40,138 nt of DNA from Nocardioides antri (GTDB taxonomy: Bacteria > Actinomycetota > Actinomycetes > Propionibacteriales > Nocardioidaceae). Under the pieces are notes generated by a model. The model ran no database searches, was not told where the DNA came from, and saw only the letters and a program-made list of their open reading frames with translations. The position numbers and the translations under genes are program-made. The DNA lies in NCBI RefSeq assembly GCF_008373765.1, contig NZ_VUJW01000003.1, forward strand, positions 1,036,638-1,076,775, in the 5' to 3' direction. Below, piece by piece: positions 1 to 7,859 of this stretch. Within the stretch, counting starts at the first letter, position 1; the number at the start of each line of letters is the position of its first letter.

Positions 1-71
1 CCGGGGCCATCGCAATTCCGTCCTCGTAATTCACGGGACATCCGCCGGGTGGAGGGTCACACTCGACCATC

Positions 72-998
72 GTGACCACCACCCCCGACCCGGCACCCGA
101 CGGCTTCACCACCCGTCCGCTCACCATGGCCGACGCCCACGCGGTGTACGAGCTCTACGCCGCCCAGCAGCAGCACGACCTGGGACAGGTGGAGATCGAC
201 GAGGAGGACATCGTCGCGGAGTGGCAGCGGCCGTCGTACGACGTCCCGGCCTGCACCGTGGGCGTCTTCGACGCGGACGGGCGGATCGTCGGCGACGCGG
301 AGTACCTGCGCCACGAGAGGTACGACGCCGCCGTCCATCCCGACTTCCGCGGCCGTGGCATCGGCACCTGGCTCGCGGCGTGGGTGCGCGCCACCGCGGC
401 CCGCGCCGGCGAGCGCATCATCGGCATGCCGGTCCCGGAGGGGTCGGCGGGTGACAAGCTCCTGGAGGCGCTCGGCTACCACGTCCGCTGGACCAGCTGG
501 GTGCTCCGCCTTCCTCCCGGCCGGACGATCGAGGAGCGGCCGCTGCCGGCCGGCTACGCGCTCCGGGTCGCGACCGAGGCCGACCAGGAGCAGGTCTGGC
601 ACACGATCGAGGACGCGTTCCTCGAGTGGTCGAAGCGCGAGAAGCAGCCCTTCGAGGACTTTCTCGCCGAGGTGTGGGGCCGGCCCGGGTTCGAGCAGTG
701 GAACGTCCAGGTCGTCGCCGGCCCGGACGGCGCCGTCGTCGGGGCCGTGTTCGCCGTGAACTCCGACCCCGGCCAGGGACTGGAGACCTTCGTGTCCCGG
801 GTCGCCGTCAACCGCGAGCACCGCAACCTCGGCCTGGCGCAGGCCCTTCTCGCTGCGGCGTTCGCCGCCGGTCGCGAGCGCGGGGCCCGGACCGGCTCGC
901 TGTCGACCGACAGCCGCACCGGAGCCCTGTCGCTCTACGAGAAGGTCGGCATGGAGCCGAGCTCCGTGTGGCTGCACCGGGCCATCAAGCTGGGCTGA
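72..998 (+). CDS. Tandem-domain GNAT N-acetyltransferase
   Basis: Predicted cytosolic acyl-CoA-dependent N-acetyltransferase of 308 aa with two GNAT domains. The first (about residues 10-150) carries the acetyl-CoA loop [10 protein letters not shown]; the second (about 155-308) carries a degenerate one in [11 protein letters not shown], followed by a typical strand-helix ending LYEKVGM. Two fused GNAT units of about 300 aa are also the plan of mycothiol synthase MshD, but no MshD-specific signature was recognised and the substrate is unknown. The start is a GTG at 72; a purine-rich GGAGGG lies about 15 nt upstream, rather far for a ribosome site, so the start is probable rather than certain. 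The gene ends 19 bp before a kinase gene on the same strand that has its own promoter. Confidence 0.88.
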   Translation: MTTTPDPAPDGFTTRPLTMADAHAVYELYAAQQQHDLGQVEIDEEDIVAEWQRPSYDVPACTVGVFDADGRIVGDAEYLRHERYDAAVHPDFRGRGIGTWLAAWVRATAARAGERIIGMPVPEGSAGDKLLEALGYHVRWTSWVLRLPPGRTIEERPLPAGYALRVATEADQEQVWHTIEDAFLEWSKREKQPFEDFLAEVWGRPGFEQWNVQVVAGPDGAVVGAVFAVNSDPGQGLETFVSRVAVNREHRNLGLAQALLAAAFAAGRERGARTGSLSTDSRTGALSLYEKVGMEPSSVWLHRAIKLG

Positions 999-1005
999 TC
1001 AGGGC

Positions 1006-1011
1006 TACCCT
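1006..1011 (+). promoter_or_regulatory. -10 element TACCCT, leaderless kinase gene
   Basis: TACCCT ends 6 nt before the ATG at 1018, so transcription would begin at or beside the start codon. No Shine-Dalgarno sequence is present. Confidence 0.5.
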
Positions 1012-1017
1012 CGCCGC

Positions 1018-2076
1018 ATGGGTGAGGTGTTCGCGGGTCGCTACGAGCTGATCGACCCGATCGCCTCCGGCGGCATGGGCACGGTGTGGCGCGTCCACGA
1101 CAAGATGGACGGTCAGGTCAAGGCCGCGAAGATGCTGCACCAGAGCGACGCGGCGATGCTGCTGCGGTTCGTGCGCGAGCAGTCGCTGCGGATCGACCAC
1201 ACCCACATCGTCACGCCCCAGTCGTGGGCCGGCGTCGACGACCGCGTGCTGTTCACGATGCCGCTGGTCGCGGGGGGCTCGGTGACCAACCTGATGAGGA
1301 AGTACGGCGCCCTCCCGCCGCGCTGGATCGGCCGGCTCGTCGACCAGACCCTCCAGGCGCTCGAGGCCGTGCACGCGGCCGGCATCGTCCACCGCGACAT
1401 CAAGCCGGGCAACCTGCTGCTCGAGCCGACCGGGCGCGGCGTGCCGCACCTGCGGCTCGGCGACTTCGGGATCGCGGTGCCGACCGACGAGGCGCGACTG
1501 ACCCACGTGGCGATGGTGATCGGCACCCCCGGCTACATGCCGCCCGAGCAGCAGCTCGGCGCCGACCCCGACCCGAGCGCCGACATCTACGCGCTCGGCA
1601 TGGTCATGCTCGAGATGCTGACCGGCACGAAGCCGCCGCGCGAGCCTGTCCCCTTCGAGCCGGCCCCACTGCGCACCGGCGACCGCGGGCGGGACGCCGT
1701 CCTGGACCTGATCGTCGCGGCGACGCCCCACGACCCGGCCGCGCGGCCCACCGCCGCCGAGCTCCGCACCCACCCGGCGCTGCGGTTCCTCCTCGGGCTG
1801 CCGCCGGACCCCGCCGACCCGATCGCGATCACCGACGTGTTCCCGCCGCTGCCGGCCCGCACCGGCGAGGACCCCGACCGCACGACGGCGCCGCACTCCC
1901 CGCCGACCGCCGTCGTCGTACCGCCGCCGCCTCCCCCGCCGCCGGCCCGGACCCAGGCGGAGACGGCGTACCAGCCGGTGCCGGCGAGGACGAGCACCGG
2001 CGTGCTCGCGCCGGTGCTGCTGCTGGTCCTCGGGATCCTCGGTCTGCTCGTCAGCGGTTGGCTGCTGACCGGCTGA
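1018..2076 (+). CDS. Membrane-anchored Ser/Thr protein kinase (Hanks type)
   Basis: A 352-aa eukaryotic-type kinase of the PknB/PASTA-less class. The glycine loop is SGGMGTVW (residues 18-24), the probable ATP lysine is K38 in KAAKML, the catalytic loop is HRDIKPGN (125-132, D127), the metal-binding motif is DFG (149-151), and the activation segment ends GTPGYMPPEQ. After the kinase domain (about 8-260) comes a proline-rich linker with a run of nine prolines near residue 301, then one transmembrane helix (about 329-351) at the very C terminus. The kinase is therefore cytoplasmic and tail-anchored with no extracellular sensor domain. Its 3' end overlaps by 26 bp the 3' end of a convergent gene for a secreted anchored protein. 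Substrate unknown. Confidence 0.93.
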   Translation: MGEVFAGRYELIDPIASGGMGTVWRVHDKMDGQVKAAKMLHQSDAAMLLRFVREQSLRIDHTHIVTPQSWAGVDDRVLFTMPLVAGGSVTNLMRKYGALPPRWIGRLVDQTLQALEAVHAAGIVHRDIKPGNLLLEPTGRGVPHLRLGDFGIAVPTDEARLTHVAMVIGTPGYMPPEQQLGADPDPSADIYALGMVMLEMLTGTKPPREPVPFEPAPLRTGDRGRDAVLDLIVAATPHDPAARPTAAELRTHPALRFLLGLPPDPADPIAITDVFPPLPARTGEDPDRTTAPHSPPTAVVVPPPPPPPPARTQAETAYQPVPARTSTGVLAPVLLLVLGILGLLVSGWLLTG

Positions 2077-3394
2077 CCCGTCGGGTCCGGGCGAGCCAGA
2101 CCGCACCGGCTGCGCAGCTCGCGAGGCTGACCACCCCGAGCCCGAGCCCGGCGTACCGCCGTGGCCCCCACCACGAGTCGTCCTCGGTCTCGGGCGTGAA
2201 GGGGTTGCCCGACGCCACCGCGGCGAACTCGCCGTCGCCGACGAGGTAAGGCGTGTCTGCGCTGTAGCCGTCGGGGCCGTCGCCGCCGCCCTGGGCGAGG
2301 ACCGCGTCCTGGTAGGTCGGCGGCGCGACGTCGACCTCCTCCAGCGCGAACGTCAGCTCCACCGAGACGGCCATCGGCGCCCGCTCGGCAGGCGGCTCGA
2401 CCGAGACCGCGACCCAGTGGTCGCCGGGGAGCGCGGGCAGGAGGTCGCCGTACCGGTTGGTGTAGCGGAGCGGGTACGTCGCCGCGAAGAACCGGGCGGT
2501 CTTCTCGCCGAAGACGTTGTAGGAGTAGTGGTCCGACTCCGTGAGTGCGGAGACGTCACGCGTCGGCTGGACGATCCGGAGGTAGACGGCGACGTCCGCG
2601 AGCTCGGGGTCTTCCTCGTAGGTCACGCCGCCGGCGAGGTCGCCGCGAACGACCAGCTGCTCGCCCCAGGTGAGCGGCACCTTCCAGAGCAGCTCGGTGC
2701 CCTCGGTGATCTCGGTGGCGATCGTGACCGGCCCGTCGTGCGGGGCGACGACCGGCGCGTCGTCGAAGGACACCGCGCCCTCCGGCGTCGAGGCCGCGTC
2801 CGTCGGTGCGGGGGCGTCGTACGTCAGCTCGACGTCCTCCGGCAGCGGCTCGCCCGGCTCGGTGACGGGAGCCTCCTCCACGATCTTCAGGGCGTAGGGG
2901 AGCTCGCCCGTGCTCGAGCTGTCGTAGCGGGTCACCCTGATCGTGACGGTGCCTGCGCCGCGGCACGGGTCGGTGGGGTCCTCCCCGCCGACGATCACCT
3001 CGGCTCCGACCAGCGCCTGGGGGACGGTCGAGTCGGTCGTGAAGTAGTCGCTGTCGCACTCGGTGGGTGCGGTGTCGTCCGGCGTCGGCACCTGCGCGTC
3101 GATCTGGATCCCGTCGCTACCCCCGGTCACCGGCGTGCCGATGACGCCGACGTGGACGGTGCTGTCCTTGATCTGCCGGTCGTAGGTGAAGTGCTGCGGC
3201 TGTGACTGCGGGCCCAGCGACGAGGTCCACAGACCGGCCTCGACCACGGTCGGAGAGGCCGGGTTCGTGCTGCCGTCGACCGGCTGGCCGCCGAGGTCGA
3301 CGGGCTCGGCAGCGGCAGCGTCGTACGGCGTCCACGCGCCGACGCCGAGCGCGATGGCGGCTGCAGCGGCCGCGAGCCGGACGACGATCCTCAC
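2051..3394 (-). CDS. Secreted protein with C-terminal membrane anchor, function unknown
   Basis: A 447-aa protein with an N-terminal signal peptide (R-rich start, hydrophobic run to about residue 20, AAAAE cleavage-like site near 26-30) and one C-terminal transmembrane helix (about 412-433) followed by a basic RTRRVSRSAANR-type tail. The exposed part is acidic, rich in Asp, Glu, Thr and Pro, with a strand-rich look and two Cys residues near 114 and 144; no family was recognised. The GTG start at 3394 is supported by a TAGGCT -10 element 7 nt upstream. The gene converges on the kinase at 1018-2076 with a 26-bp overlap, an arrangement that couples expression of the two at the 3' end; whether they act together is inference. 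Confidence 0.82.
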   Translation of the reverse strand: MRIVVRLAAAAAAIALGVGAWTPYDAAAAEPVDLGGQPVDGSTNPASPTVVEAGLWTSSLGPQSQPQHFTYDRQIKDSTVHVGVIGTPVTGGSDGIQIDAQVPTPDDTAPTECDSDYFTTDSTVPQALVGAEVIVGGEDPTDPCRGAGTVTIRVTRYDSSSTGELPYALKIVEEAPVTEPGEPLPEDVELTYDAPAPTDAASTPEGAVSFDDAPVVAPHDGPVTIATEITEGTELLWKVPLTWGEQLVVRGDLAGGVTYEEDPELADVAVYLRIVQPTRDVSALTESDHYSYNVFGEKTARFFAATYPLRYTNRYGDLLPALPGDHWVAVSVEPPAERAPMAVSVELTFALEEVDVAPPTYQDAVLAQGGGDGPDGYSADTPYLVGDGEFAAVASGNPFTPETEDDSWWGPRRYAGLGLGVVSLASCAAGAVWLARTRRVSRSAANR

Positions 3395-3401
3395 CCGCGG
3401 C

Positions 3402-3407
3402 AGCCTA
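3402..3407 (-). promoter_or_regulatory. -10 element TAGGCT, leaderless gene at 3394
   Basis: On the minus strand TAGGCT is followed by 7 nt and then the GTG start at 3394. The same hexamer and spacing recur before several other genes of the window. Confidence 0.5.
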
Positions 3408-3463
3408 GTGGGGGCCGTCGCGGGCGGGGATCAGTCGCCGGTCAGTCGCAGGTCATTCGTCGG

Positions 3464-4165
3464 TCACTCGCCGTCGGTCGCCTCGTCGGCGGCGGGACCG
3501 TCGGCGAGGATGCCGTAGAGCCGCCGCCGCGCGTCGACGAGGACCTCGACCGCGGCGCGGCGCTGGGCGTCATCGCCGGAGACGACGATCTGCCAGACGG
3601 CGCTCATCACCTGCGGGATCTCGGCCTTGATGTCGGCGTGCTCGCCCGGCCACTCGGCCTCGGCGCGCTCGAACGGCGCCCAGACGGCGGCGAGCTCGGC
3701 GGCGTTCTCCGCGCAGTACGTCGAGCCCGCCTGGGTGAGGCGGAGCGACCGCCGGCCGCGGTCGTCGTCGGTCTCGACGAGGCCCTCGTCCTCGAGCTGC
3801 TGGATCGTCGGGTAGACCGAGCCCGGGCTCGGCCGCCAGGCGCCGCTGCTGCGGTCGGTGATCTGCTGGATCACCTGGTAGCCGTTGATCGGCTCGTCCC
3901 GCTCCTGCGCCACGCGAAGCACGTCGAGGATCGCGGAGCGGACGTCACCGCGGCGGACGCGGGCGCCGCGCGACCCCTCGGGCCGGCCCATCCCGAGCAG
4001 GCCGGCGAGCCACGGCGGCGGTCCGCCCGGCCCACCCCCGCGGTGGTGCGACCCGCGGTGCTCCCAGGGGTTGCCCCAGGGGCCGGGCCGGTGCTGGTTC
4101 TGCGGACCGCAGTCCGTGATGCCCGCCATCCAGAACGGGCCGAAGCGCTTGTTGAAGCCGTGCAT
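3464..4165 (-). CDS. PadR-family transcriptional regulator
   Basis: A 233-aa regulator. Residues 1-60 are a Gly/Pro/His/Trp-rich low-complexity N-terminal extension; residues about 72-150 form the PadR winged helix (RGDVRSAILDVL, then NGYQVIQQI, then SPGSVYPTIQQLEDEGLV), and the rest is a helical Vir-like dimerisation tail. The reading frame is open upstream to 4225, but the ATG at 4165 is preceded by a strong GAGGGAGGA ribosome site and is chosen. The promoter region carries repeated GTCGCGAT and a CGATATATCG palindrome, so autoregulation is likely. PadR proteins with such extensions commonly control efflux or stress genes; no obvious target lies next to it, and the upstream gene is an oligopeptidase on the same strand. 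Confidence 0.92.
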   Translation of the reverse strand: MHGFNKRFGPFWMAGITDCGPQNQHRPGPWGNPWEHRGSHHRGGGPGGPPPWLAGLLGMGRPEGSRGARVRRGDVRSAILDVLRVAQERDEPINGYQVIQQITDRSSGAWRPSPGSVYPTIQQLEDEGLVETDDDRGRRSLRLTQAGSTYCAENAAELAAVWAPFERAEAEWPGEHADIKAEIPQVMSAVWQIVVSGDDAQRRAAVEVLVDARRRLYGILADGPAADEATDGE

Positions 4166-4177
4166 GGTTCCTCCCTC

Positions 4178-4212
4178 GTCGCGATCTTTCTTCATCATGT
4201 CGCGATATATCG
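4178..4212 (-). promoter_or_regulatory. Probable PadR operator and promoter
   Basis: Two direct copies of GTCGCGAT lie at 4178-4185 and 4199-4206, 21 bp apart (two helical turns), and the second runs into the perfect palindrome CGATATATCG (4203-4212). The segment is AT-rich against its surroundings and sits just ahead of the PadR start, as expected for an autoregulatory operator overlapping the promoter. Confidence 0.5.
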
Positions 4213-4244
4213 TTACTGTAGGCACACGGGCGGGCGGCGCACAA

Positions 4245-4312
4245 GTAACTACGTGTTATGGCACCTACCTCGGTGGTCGACCACCCTGGTAGTGGCCATA
4301 ACACGTAGTTAC
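4245..4312. repeat. 68-bp near-perfect palindrome, possible terminator
   Basis: Two 34-bp arms meet at 4278/4279 with 30 of 34 positions paired; the outer 18 bp (GTAACTACGTGTTATGGC and its complement) and the central GGTGGTCGACCACC are perfect. It starts 1 nt beyond the stop codon of the oligopeptidase gene and lies about 80 bp before the PadR start, so as RNA it would form a very long hairpin that could end the peptidase transcript. There is no T tract. Each arm also contains a TAAC-N5-GTTA half-palindrome like a repressor site, so a protein-binding role or a mobile palindromic repeat are alternatives. Confidence 0.7.
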
Positions 4313-4313
4313 A

Positions 4314-6272
4314 TCACTGCCGGGCCAGCCAGGCGGCGTACGAGTCGAACGAGTACGGCCGCCCGAGGAAGTCGGCGACCAGGTCGGCCGCGTCCTTGCT
4401 GCCGCCCGGGACCAGCACGCTGTCGCGGTAGCGGCCGGCGACCTCCGGGTCGAAGAGGTCCTCGGGGTCGAACGCGCTGAACATGTCCTTCGCGATCACC
4501 AGCGACCACATGTAGGTGTAGTAGGCCGAGCTGTAGCCGCCGAGGTGGCCGAACGACGCGAACATGTGGGTGCCCTCGAGGTAGGGCAGGGCGGCGTACC
4601 GCTGCTGGAACTCGATCATCCGGTCGGTCAGCGACGCGACCTCCTCGCCGGCGGCGCGCTTGGCCTCGTCGGCGTGGAACCAGTAGGACATCGCGGCGTA
4701 GAACATCTGGGTCCGCGCGTAGATCCCCTTGCCGTAGTCGTCGGAGCGGCGCATCGCCTCCACCAGCTCGGTCGGGATCGGCTCGCCGTTCGCGTCCGTC
4801 GCGAAGCCGCGCAGCACCGCCGGGTCCCACGCCCACTCCTCGAGCATCTGGCTCGGCGCCTCGACGAAGTCCCACTCGGTGGCGACACCGGCGAACCGGA
4901 ACCACTCGCCGTGGCCGGCGAGGACGTGGTGGAGCAGGTGCCCGAACTCGTGGAAGAGCGTCACCACGTGGTCGTGCTCCATCAGCCCGCGGGAGAAGTT
5001 GCAGACCAGCACGCCCTCCGGCAGCTGCTCGCCGGCGACGCCGTCGGTGAGCGTGAACTGCGCTGCGTGCTTGTACTTGCCCTCCCGCGGGTGGAGGTCG
5101 AGGTGGATGCGGCCGATCAACGCGTCACCGTCGACCCGGAACACGTCGTACGACGTCACGTCCTCGTGCCAGACCGGCACGTCGACGGGCTCGTAGCGCA
5201 GCCCGAACAGCCGCCCGGTCACGTCGAGCAGCCCCTGGCGGACCTTGGGGAACTCGAAGTACGTGCGGACCCGCTGGCCGTCGACGTCGTACTGCTCCTG
5301 GCGGACCTGCTCCTGGTAGTAGAACGAGTCGTAGAGCGGGATCTCGTTGGCCTCGGGGTAGTCGCGACGGTAGCGCTCGAGGAGGACCTCGAGGTCGGCG
5401 CGCATCGGCCCGTCGGCGGCCGCCACGATCTTCTCGATGAACTCGGGGATGGCGTGGCCCTGGCCGATCATCTTCACGTCGGCGTCGTAGGACGGCCAGT
5501 CGTAGTAGCCGACCAGCGCCGCGAGCTCCTGCCGCAGCGCGAACATCTCCTGGAGCAGGGGCTCGGCCTCGGGCCAGCCGCGCTGGAGGAACGCGGTCTG
5601 GATGTCGCGCCGCACGCCCTGGTCGTGGGCGAACATCCGCACCGGGATGGCGTCCGGGTAGTCGGTCGTGACGGTGACCAGCCCGTCGTCACCGGCGGGG
5701 TGCGCGTCCAGCCAGTCCTGGGGCAGGCCGGCGAGCCGGTCCGGCTCGACCCGGATGCTGCGGACGTCGTCGCGGGCGATCTTGCTGAACTCCTGGTCGA
5801 GCTCGGTCAGCCGGTCGCGGATCGCCGAGATCCGGTCGCGGGTCTTCTCGTCGCGGTCCACGCCCGAGCGCCGGAAGTCCTTGCGGACCTTCTCCAGCAG
5901 CCGGGTCGCCAGCGGGTCCTCCTCGATCCGGGTGCCGTCGAGGGCGGCGAACGCGTCGTACAGCTCACGGTCGAGGCTCCACTCGGTCGCCAGCCGCTGG
6001 GCCTCCTGCTCGGCGGTGTCGGCGAGGTCGCGCACGGCCTCGTCGGGATGCACGTTGCCGATCAGCGAGCCGAGCGCAGCGGCGTTGCCGAGGTGACCCG
6101 TCGCCCGGTCCCAGGCACGCAGCGCCGCCATCGGCTCGTTGGGCGGAAGGGTGCGGATCGTGCCGACCAGCTCACGCGCGCGGTCGAGCTCCTCCGTCGA
6201 GCGGGATCTCACCCACTCCCCCCAGGTGGCGGCGTCGGCGGTCGAGGGAAGCTGCAGCGGCGAGAGCGTCAC
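4314..6272 (-). CDS. M3-family zinc oligopeptidase
   Basis: A 652-aa metallopeptidase of the M3 (thimet oligopeptidase/oligopeptidase A/Dcp) family, cytosolic, cleaving short peptides. The zinc motif HEFGHLLH starts at residue 441 (H441, E442, H445) and the third ligand is the Glu of EAPSQMLEEW about 28 residues later. The long helical N-terminal region and the conserved C-terminal HMFASFGHLGGYSSAYYTY segment, with the substrate-binding His/Tyr residues, are intact, and the length is normal for the family. There is no signal peptide. The start is a GTG at 6272 with TAGGCT ending 7 nt upstream, so the mRNA is probably leaderless. A large palindrome follows the stop codon. Confidence 0.93.
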   Translation of the reverse strand: MTLSPLQLPSTADAATWGEWVRSRSTEELDRARELVGTIRTLPPNEPMAALRAWDRATGHLGNAAALGSLIGNVHPDEAVRDLADTAEQEAQRLATEWSLDRELYDAFAALDGTRIEEDPLATRLLEKVRKDFRRSGVDRDEKTRDRISAIRDRLTELDQEFSKIARDDVRSIRVEPDRLAGLPQDWLDAHPAGDDGLVTVTTDYPDAIPVRMFAHDQGVRRDIQTAFLQRGWPEAEPLLQEMFALRQELAALVGYYDWPSYDADVKMIGQGHAIPEFIEKIVAAADGPMRADLEVLLERYRRDYPEANEIPLYDSFYYQEQVRQEQYDVDGQRVRTYFEFPKVRQGLLDVTGRLFGLRYEPVDVPVWHEDVTSYDVFRVDGDALIGRIHLDLHPREGKYKHAAQFTLTDGVAGEQLPEGVLVCNFSRGLMEHDHVVTLFHEFGHLLHHVLAGHGEWFRFAGVATEWDFVEAPSQMLEEWAWDPAVLRGFATDANGEPIPTELVEAMRRSDDYGKGIYARTQMFYAAMSYWFHADEAKRAAGEEVASLTDRMIEFQQRYAALPYLEGTHMFASFGHLGGYSSAYYTYMWSLVIAKDMFSAFDPEDLFDPEVAGRYRDSVLVPGGSKDAADLVADFLGRPYSFDSYAAWLARQ

Positions 6273-6279
6273 CCGATGC

Positions 6280-6285
6280 AGCCTA
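6280..6285 (-). promoter_or_regulatory. -10 element TAGGCT, leaderless oligopeptidase gene
   Basis: On the minus strand TAGGCT is followed by 7 nt and the GTG at 6272; no ribosome site is visible. Confidence 0.5.
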
Positions 6286-6361
6286 GGTCGCCGGTGAGCG
6301 CCCTTCCAACGGGGCGCCGTGTCCGGTTGTGGACGACGTGTGGTCCCGACGACCGGGCGTG

Positions 6362-6425
6362 CCGAACTGTTGCCTGCGCGTGGATCTCGTGTCGAAACCG
6401 TGTGGTGCGCGCCTCCCTAGCGTTG
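6362..6425 (+). promoter_or_regulatory. Promoter of the TasA-like gene, copy 1 of a duplicated promoter
   Basis: This stretch aligns without gaps to 7718-7781 at 43 of 64 positions. Conserved blocks are CCGAACTGT (6362-6370), CGTGGA (6379-6384), TCGYGTCGA (6387-6395) and CTAGCGTYG (6417-6425); TAGCGT (6418-6423) is a fair -10. No standard -35 is conserved, so the upstream blocks may bind an activator. The leader to the ATG at 6472 is about 40 nt and has AAGGAG. Confidence 0.65.
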
Positions 6426-6471
6426 TCGTCATCCCCACACCGGGAACCAGACCCAAGGAGCACCACGCAGC

Positions 6472-7002
6472 ATGAAGAACACCACCAAGATCCTCGTCCC
6501 CCTCGCCACGCTGGCCGCCGCCGGCGCCGTCGCGATCGGGTCCGGCGCGACCTTCACCTCCGAGTCGAACAACACGATCAGCTCGGTGACCTCGGGCTCG
6601 CTGACCCACACCAACTCCAAGGCCGACCAGGCCGTCTTCAACCTGCCGACGATGAAGCCGGGCGACACCGTCAACGGGACGCTCACGCTCACCAACACCG
6701 GCAGCCTCCCGGCCGCGTTCAGCCTCACCGAGACCAGCTCGAGCAACGCGTTCTCCGGCGACAACCTCTCGCTGACGATCACGAACACGACCAGCGGCGC
6801 CAACGTGTACACCGGCACCTTCGGCGGCCTCGTGGACGGCACCAAGACCGCTCTCGGCACGATGCAGCCCGGCGCGGCGGCGACGTACCGCTTCTCCGTG
6901 CAGCTCGCCCCGACCGCCGGCAACGCCGACCAGGGCAAGACCGCCACGGCCGCCTACAAGTGGGACGCGATCCAGCTCGACGGCGAGACCGTCAACCAGT
7001 GA
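6472..7002 (+). CDS. TasA/camelysin-like secreted protein with SipW-dependent-type signal
   Basis: A 176-aa exported protein. Residues 1-24 are a short signal peptide (MKNTTK, then a hydrophobic Ala/Val run), followed by the ATFTSES..NTISSVTSGSL junction typical of SipW-processed proteins such as TasA and CalY. The mature part has the TasA/camelysin pattern: MKPGDTVNGTLTLTNTG, then a beta-sandwich rich in Thr, Ser and Asn, with no Cys. Such proteins form extracellular fibres or matrix (known for Bacillus TasA); here that role is inferred. AAGGAG lies 11 nt before the ATG. A SipW-like peptidase follows 63 bp downstream in the same transcript, so it is the likely processing enzyme. Confidence 0.85.
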   Translation: MKNTTKILVPLATLAAAGAVAIGSGATFTSESNNTISSVTSGSLTHTNSKADQAVFNLPTMKPGDTVNGTLTLTNTGSLPAAFSLTETSSSNAFSGDNLSLTITNTTSGANVYTGTFGGLVDGTKTALGTMQPGAAATYRFSVQLAPTAGNADQGKTATAAYKWDAIQLDGETVNQ

Positions 7003-7065
7003 CGCCGTCCCGTCCCACCCCCTGACCCGACCTACGGGCCGACCACCGACCGAGGAGACACCGAC

Positions 7066-7644
7066 GTGAGCACCGACCGACGCCCCGTGCGGCAGCGGCT
7101 GACGGCACTGGCCGTCAACCTGACGCTGGTGGCGATCACGCTCACGGCGGCGGCGTACCTCGTGCCGTCGCTCCTCGGCTACGAGCGCTACGTCATCACC
7201 GGCGGCTCGATGTCGGGCTCGATCGAGCGCGGCTCGGTGGTCTACTCCGAAACCGTGCCTGCGAAGGACCTCCGCGTGGGGGACGTCATCACCTACCAGC
7301 CGCCGGCGTCGAGCGGGGTGACCACGTTGGTCACCCACCGCATCGTGCGGATCGGCCGGGATGGCGTCGGACGACAGGTCCTCCGCACCCAGGGTGACGC
7401 CAACCCGGATCCCGATCCGTGGCGGTTCACCCTGGCCCACGACGAGCAGGCCGCGGTGGCGGTCACGGTCCCGTACGTCGGCTACGCGCTCATCGCGCTG
7501 GCCGACCGGGAGACCCGGATGCTCGTCATCGGAGTGCCCGCCGGCCTTGTGGGGCTGGTCAGTATCGGCCAGCTGGTCGGCGCACTCCGGTCCCGCCTTC
7601 GACCGCGACAGGGGACAGCGGTCGTCGCTGCGGGATCCATCTAG
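7066..7644 (+). CDS. SipW-type (ER/archaeal-type) signal peptidase I
   Basis: A 192-aa membrane serine peptidase that would cleave the leaders of the two neighbouring secreted proteins. A transmembrane helix (about 15-35) precedes the catalytic Ser48 in ITGGSMSG; the general base is His91 in VTHRIVRI, as in SipW and ER-type enzymes, not the Lys of ordinary bacterial LepB; the conserved TQGDAN box (D111) follows, and a second helix lies near 151-175, giving the two-helix topology of the family. The GTG start at 7066 has GAGGAG 8 nt upstream. A clear intrinsic terminator follows the stop codon, so it ends a two-gene operon with the TasA-like gene. Confidence 0.92.
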   Translation: MSTDRRPVRQRLTALAVNLTLVAITLTAAAYLVPSLLGYERYVITGGSMSGSIERGSVVYSETVPAKDLRVGDVITYQPPASSGVTTLVTHRIVRIGRDGVGRQVLRTQGDANPDPDPWRFTLAHDEQAAVAVTVPYVGYALIALADRETRMLVIGVPAGLVGLVSIGQLVGALRSRLRPRQGTAVVAAGSI

Positions 7645-7648
7645 GGGG

Positions 7649-7695
7649 ACGCACGCTCCGCCGGGCTCAGCCGGGCGGAGCGTGCGTGGGTTTTT
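7649..7695 (+). terminator. Intrinsic terminator after the signal peptidase gene
   Basis: A perfect 14-bp stem, ACGCACGCTCCGCC (7649-7662) with its complement (7674-7687), an 11-nt loop, then GGG and a run of five T (7691-7695). It begins 4 bp after the stop codon and separates this operon from the Ig-repeat gene. Confidence 0.92.
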
Positions 7696-7717
7696 CGGCC
7701 GGTGACAGCTCCCGGTT

Positions 7718-7781
7718 CCGAACTGTGGAGGTCCCGTGGAGGTCGCGTCGATCTCCCGTGGAGCCTCACTCACTAGCGTCG
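7718..7781 (+). promoter_or_regulatory. Promoter of the Ig-repeat gene, copy 2 of a duplicated promoter
   Basis: Same blocks at the same offsets as 6362-6425: CCGAACTGT (7718-7726), CGTGGA (7735-7740), TCGCGTCGA (7743-7751) and CTAGCGTCG (7773-7781). TAGCGT at 7774-7779 is the proposed -10. The leader of about 75 nt ends with GGAGGAGGGA before the ATG at 7860. Confidence 0.65.
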
Positions 7782-7859
7782 AAACGACGCGCGGACACCC
7801 CCGCGACGACAACTTGACGACCACGTGACAACCCCGCGACGACAACTGGAGGAGGGACG

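Noticed and set aside
1-71. Possible end of an upstream gene
   Set aside because: No frame ending here shows recognisable coding sequence; too short to judge.
4545-7025. An 826-codon plus-strand open frame antisense to the oligopeptidase
   Set aside because: Low-complexity Arg/Val/Asp-rich translation typical of a shadow frame, and it overlaps two well-supported genes.
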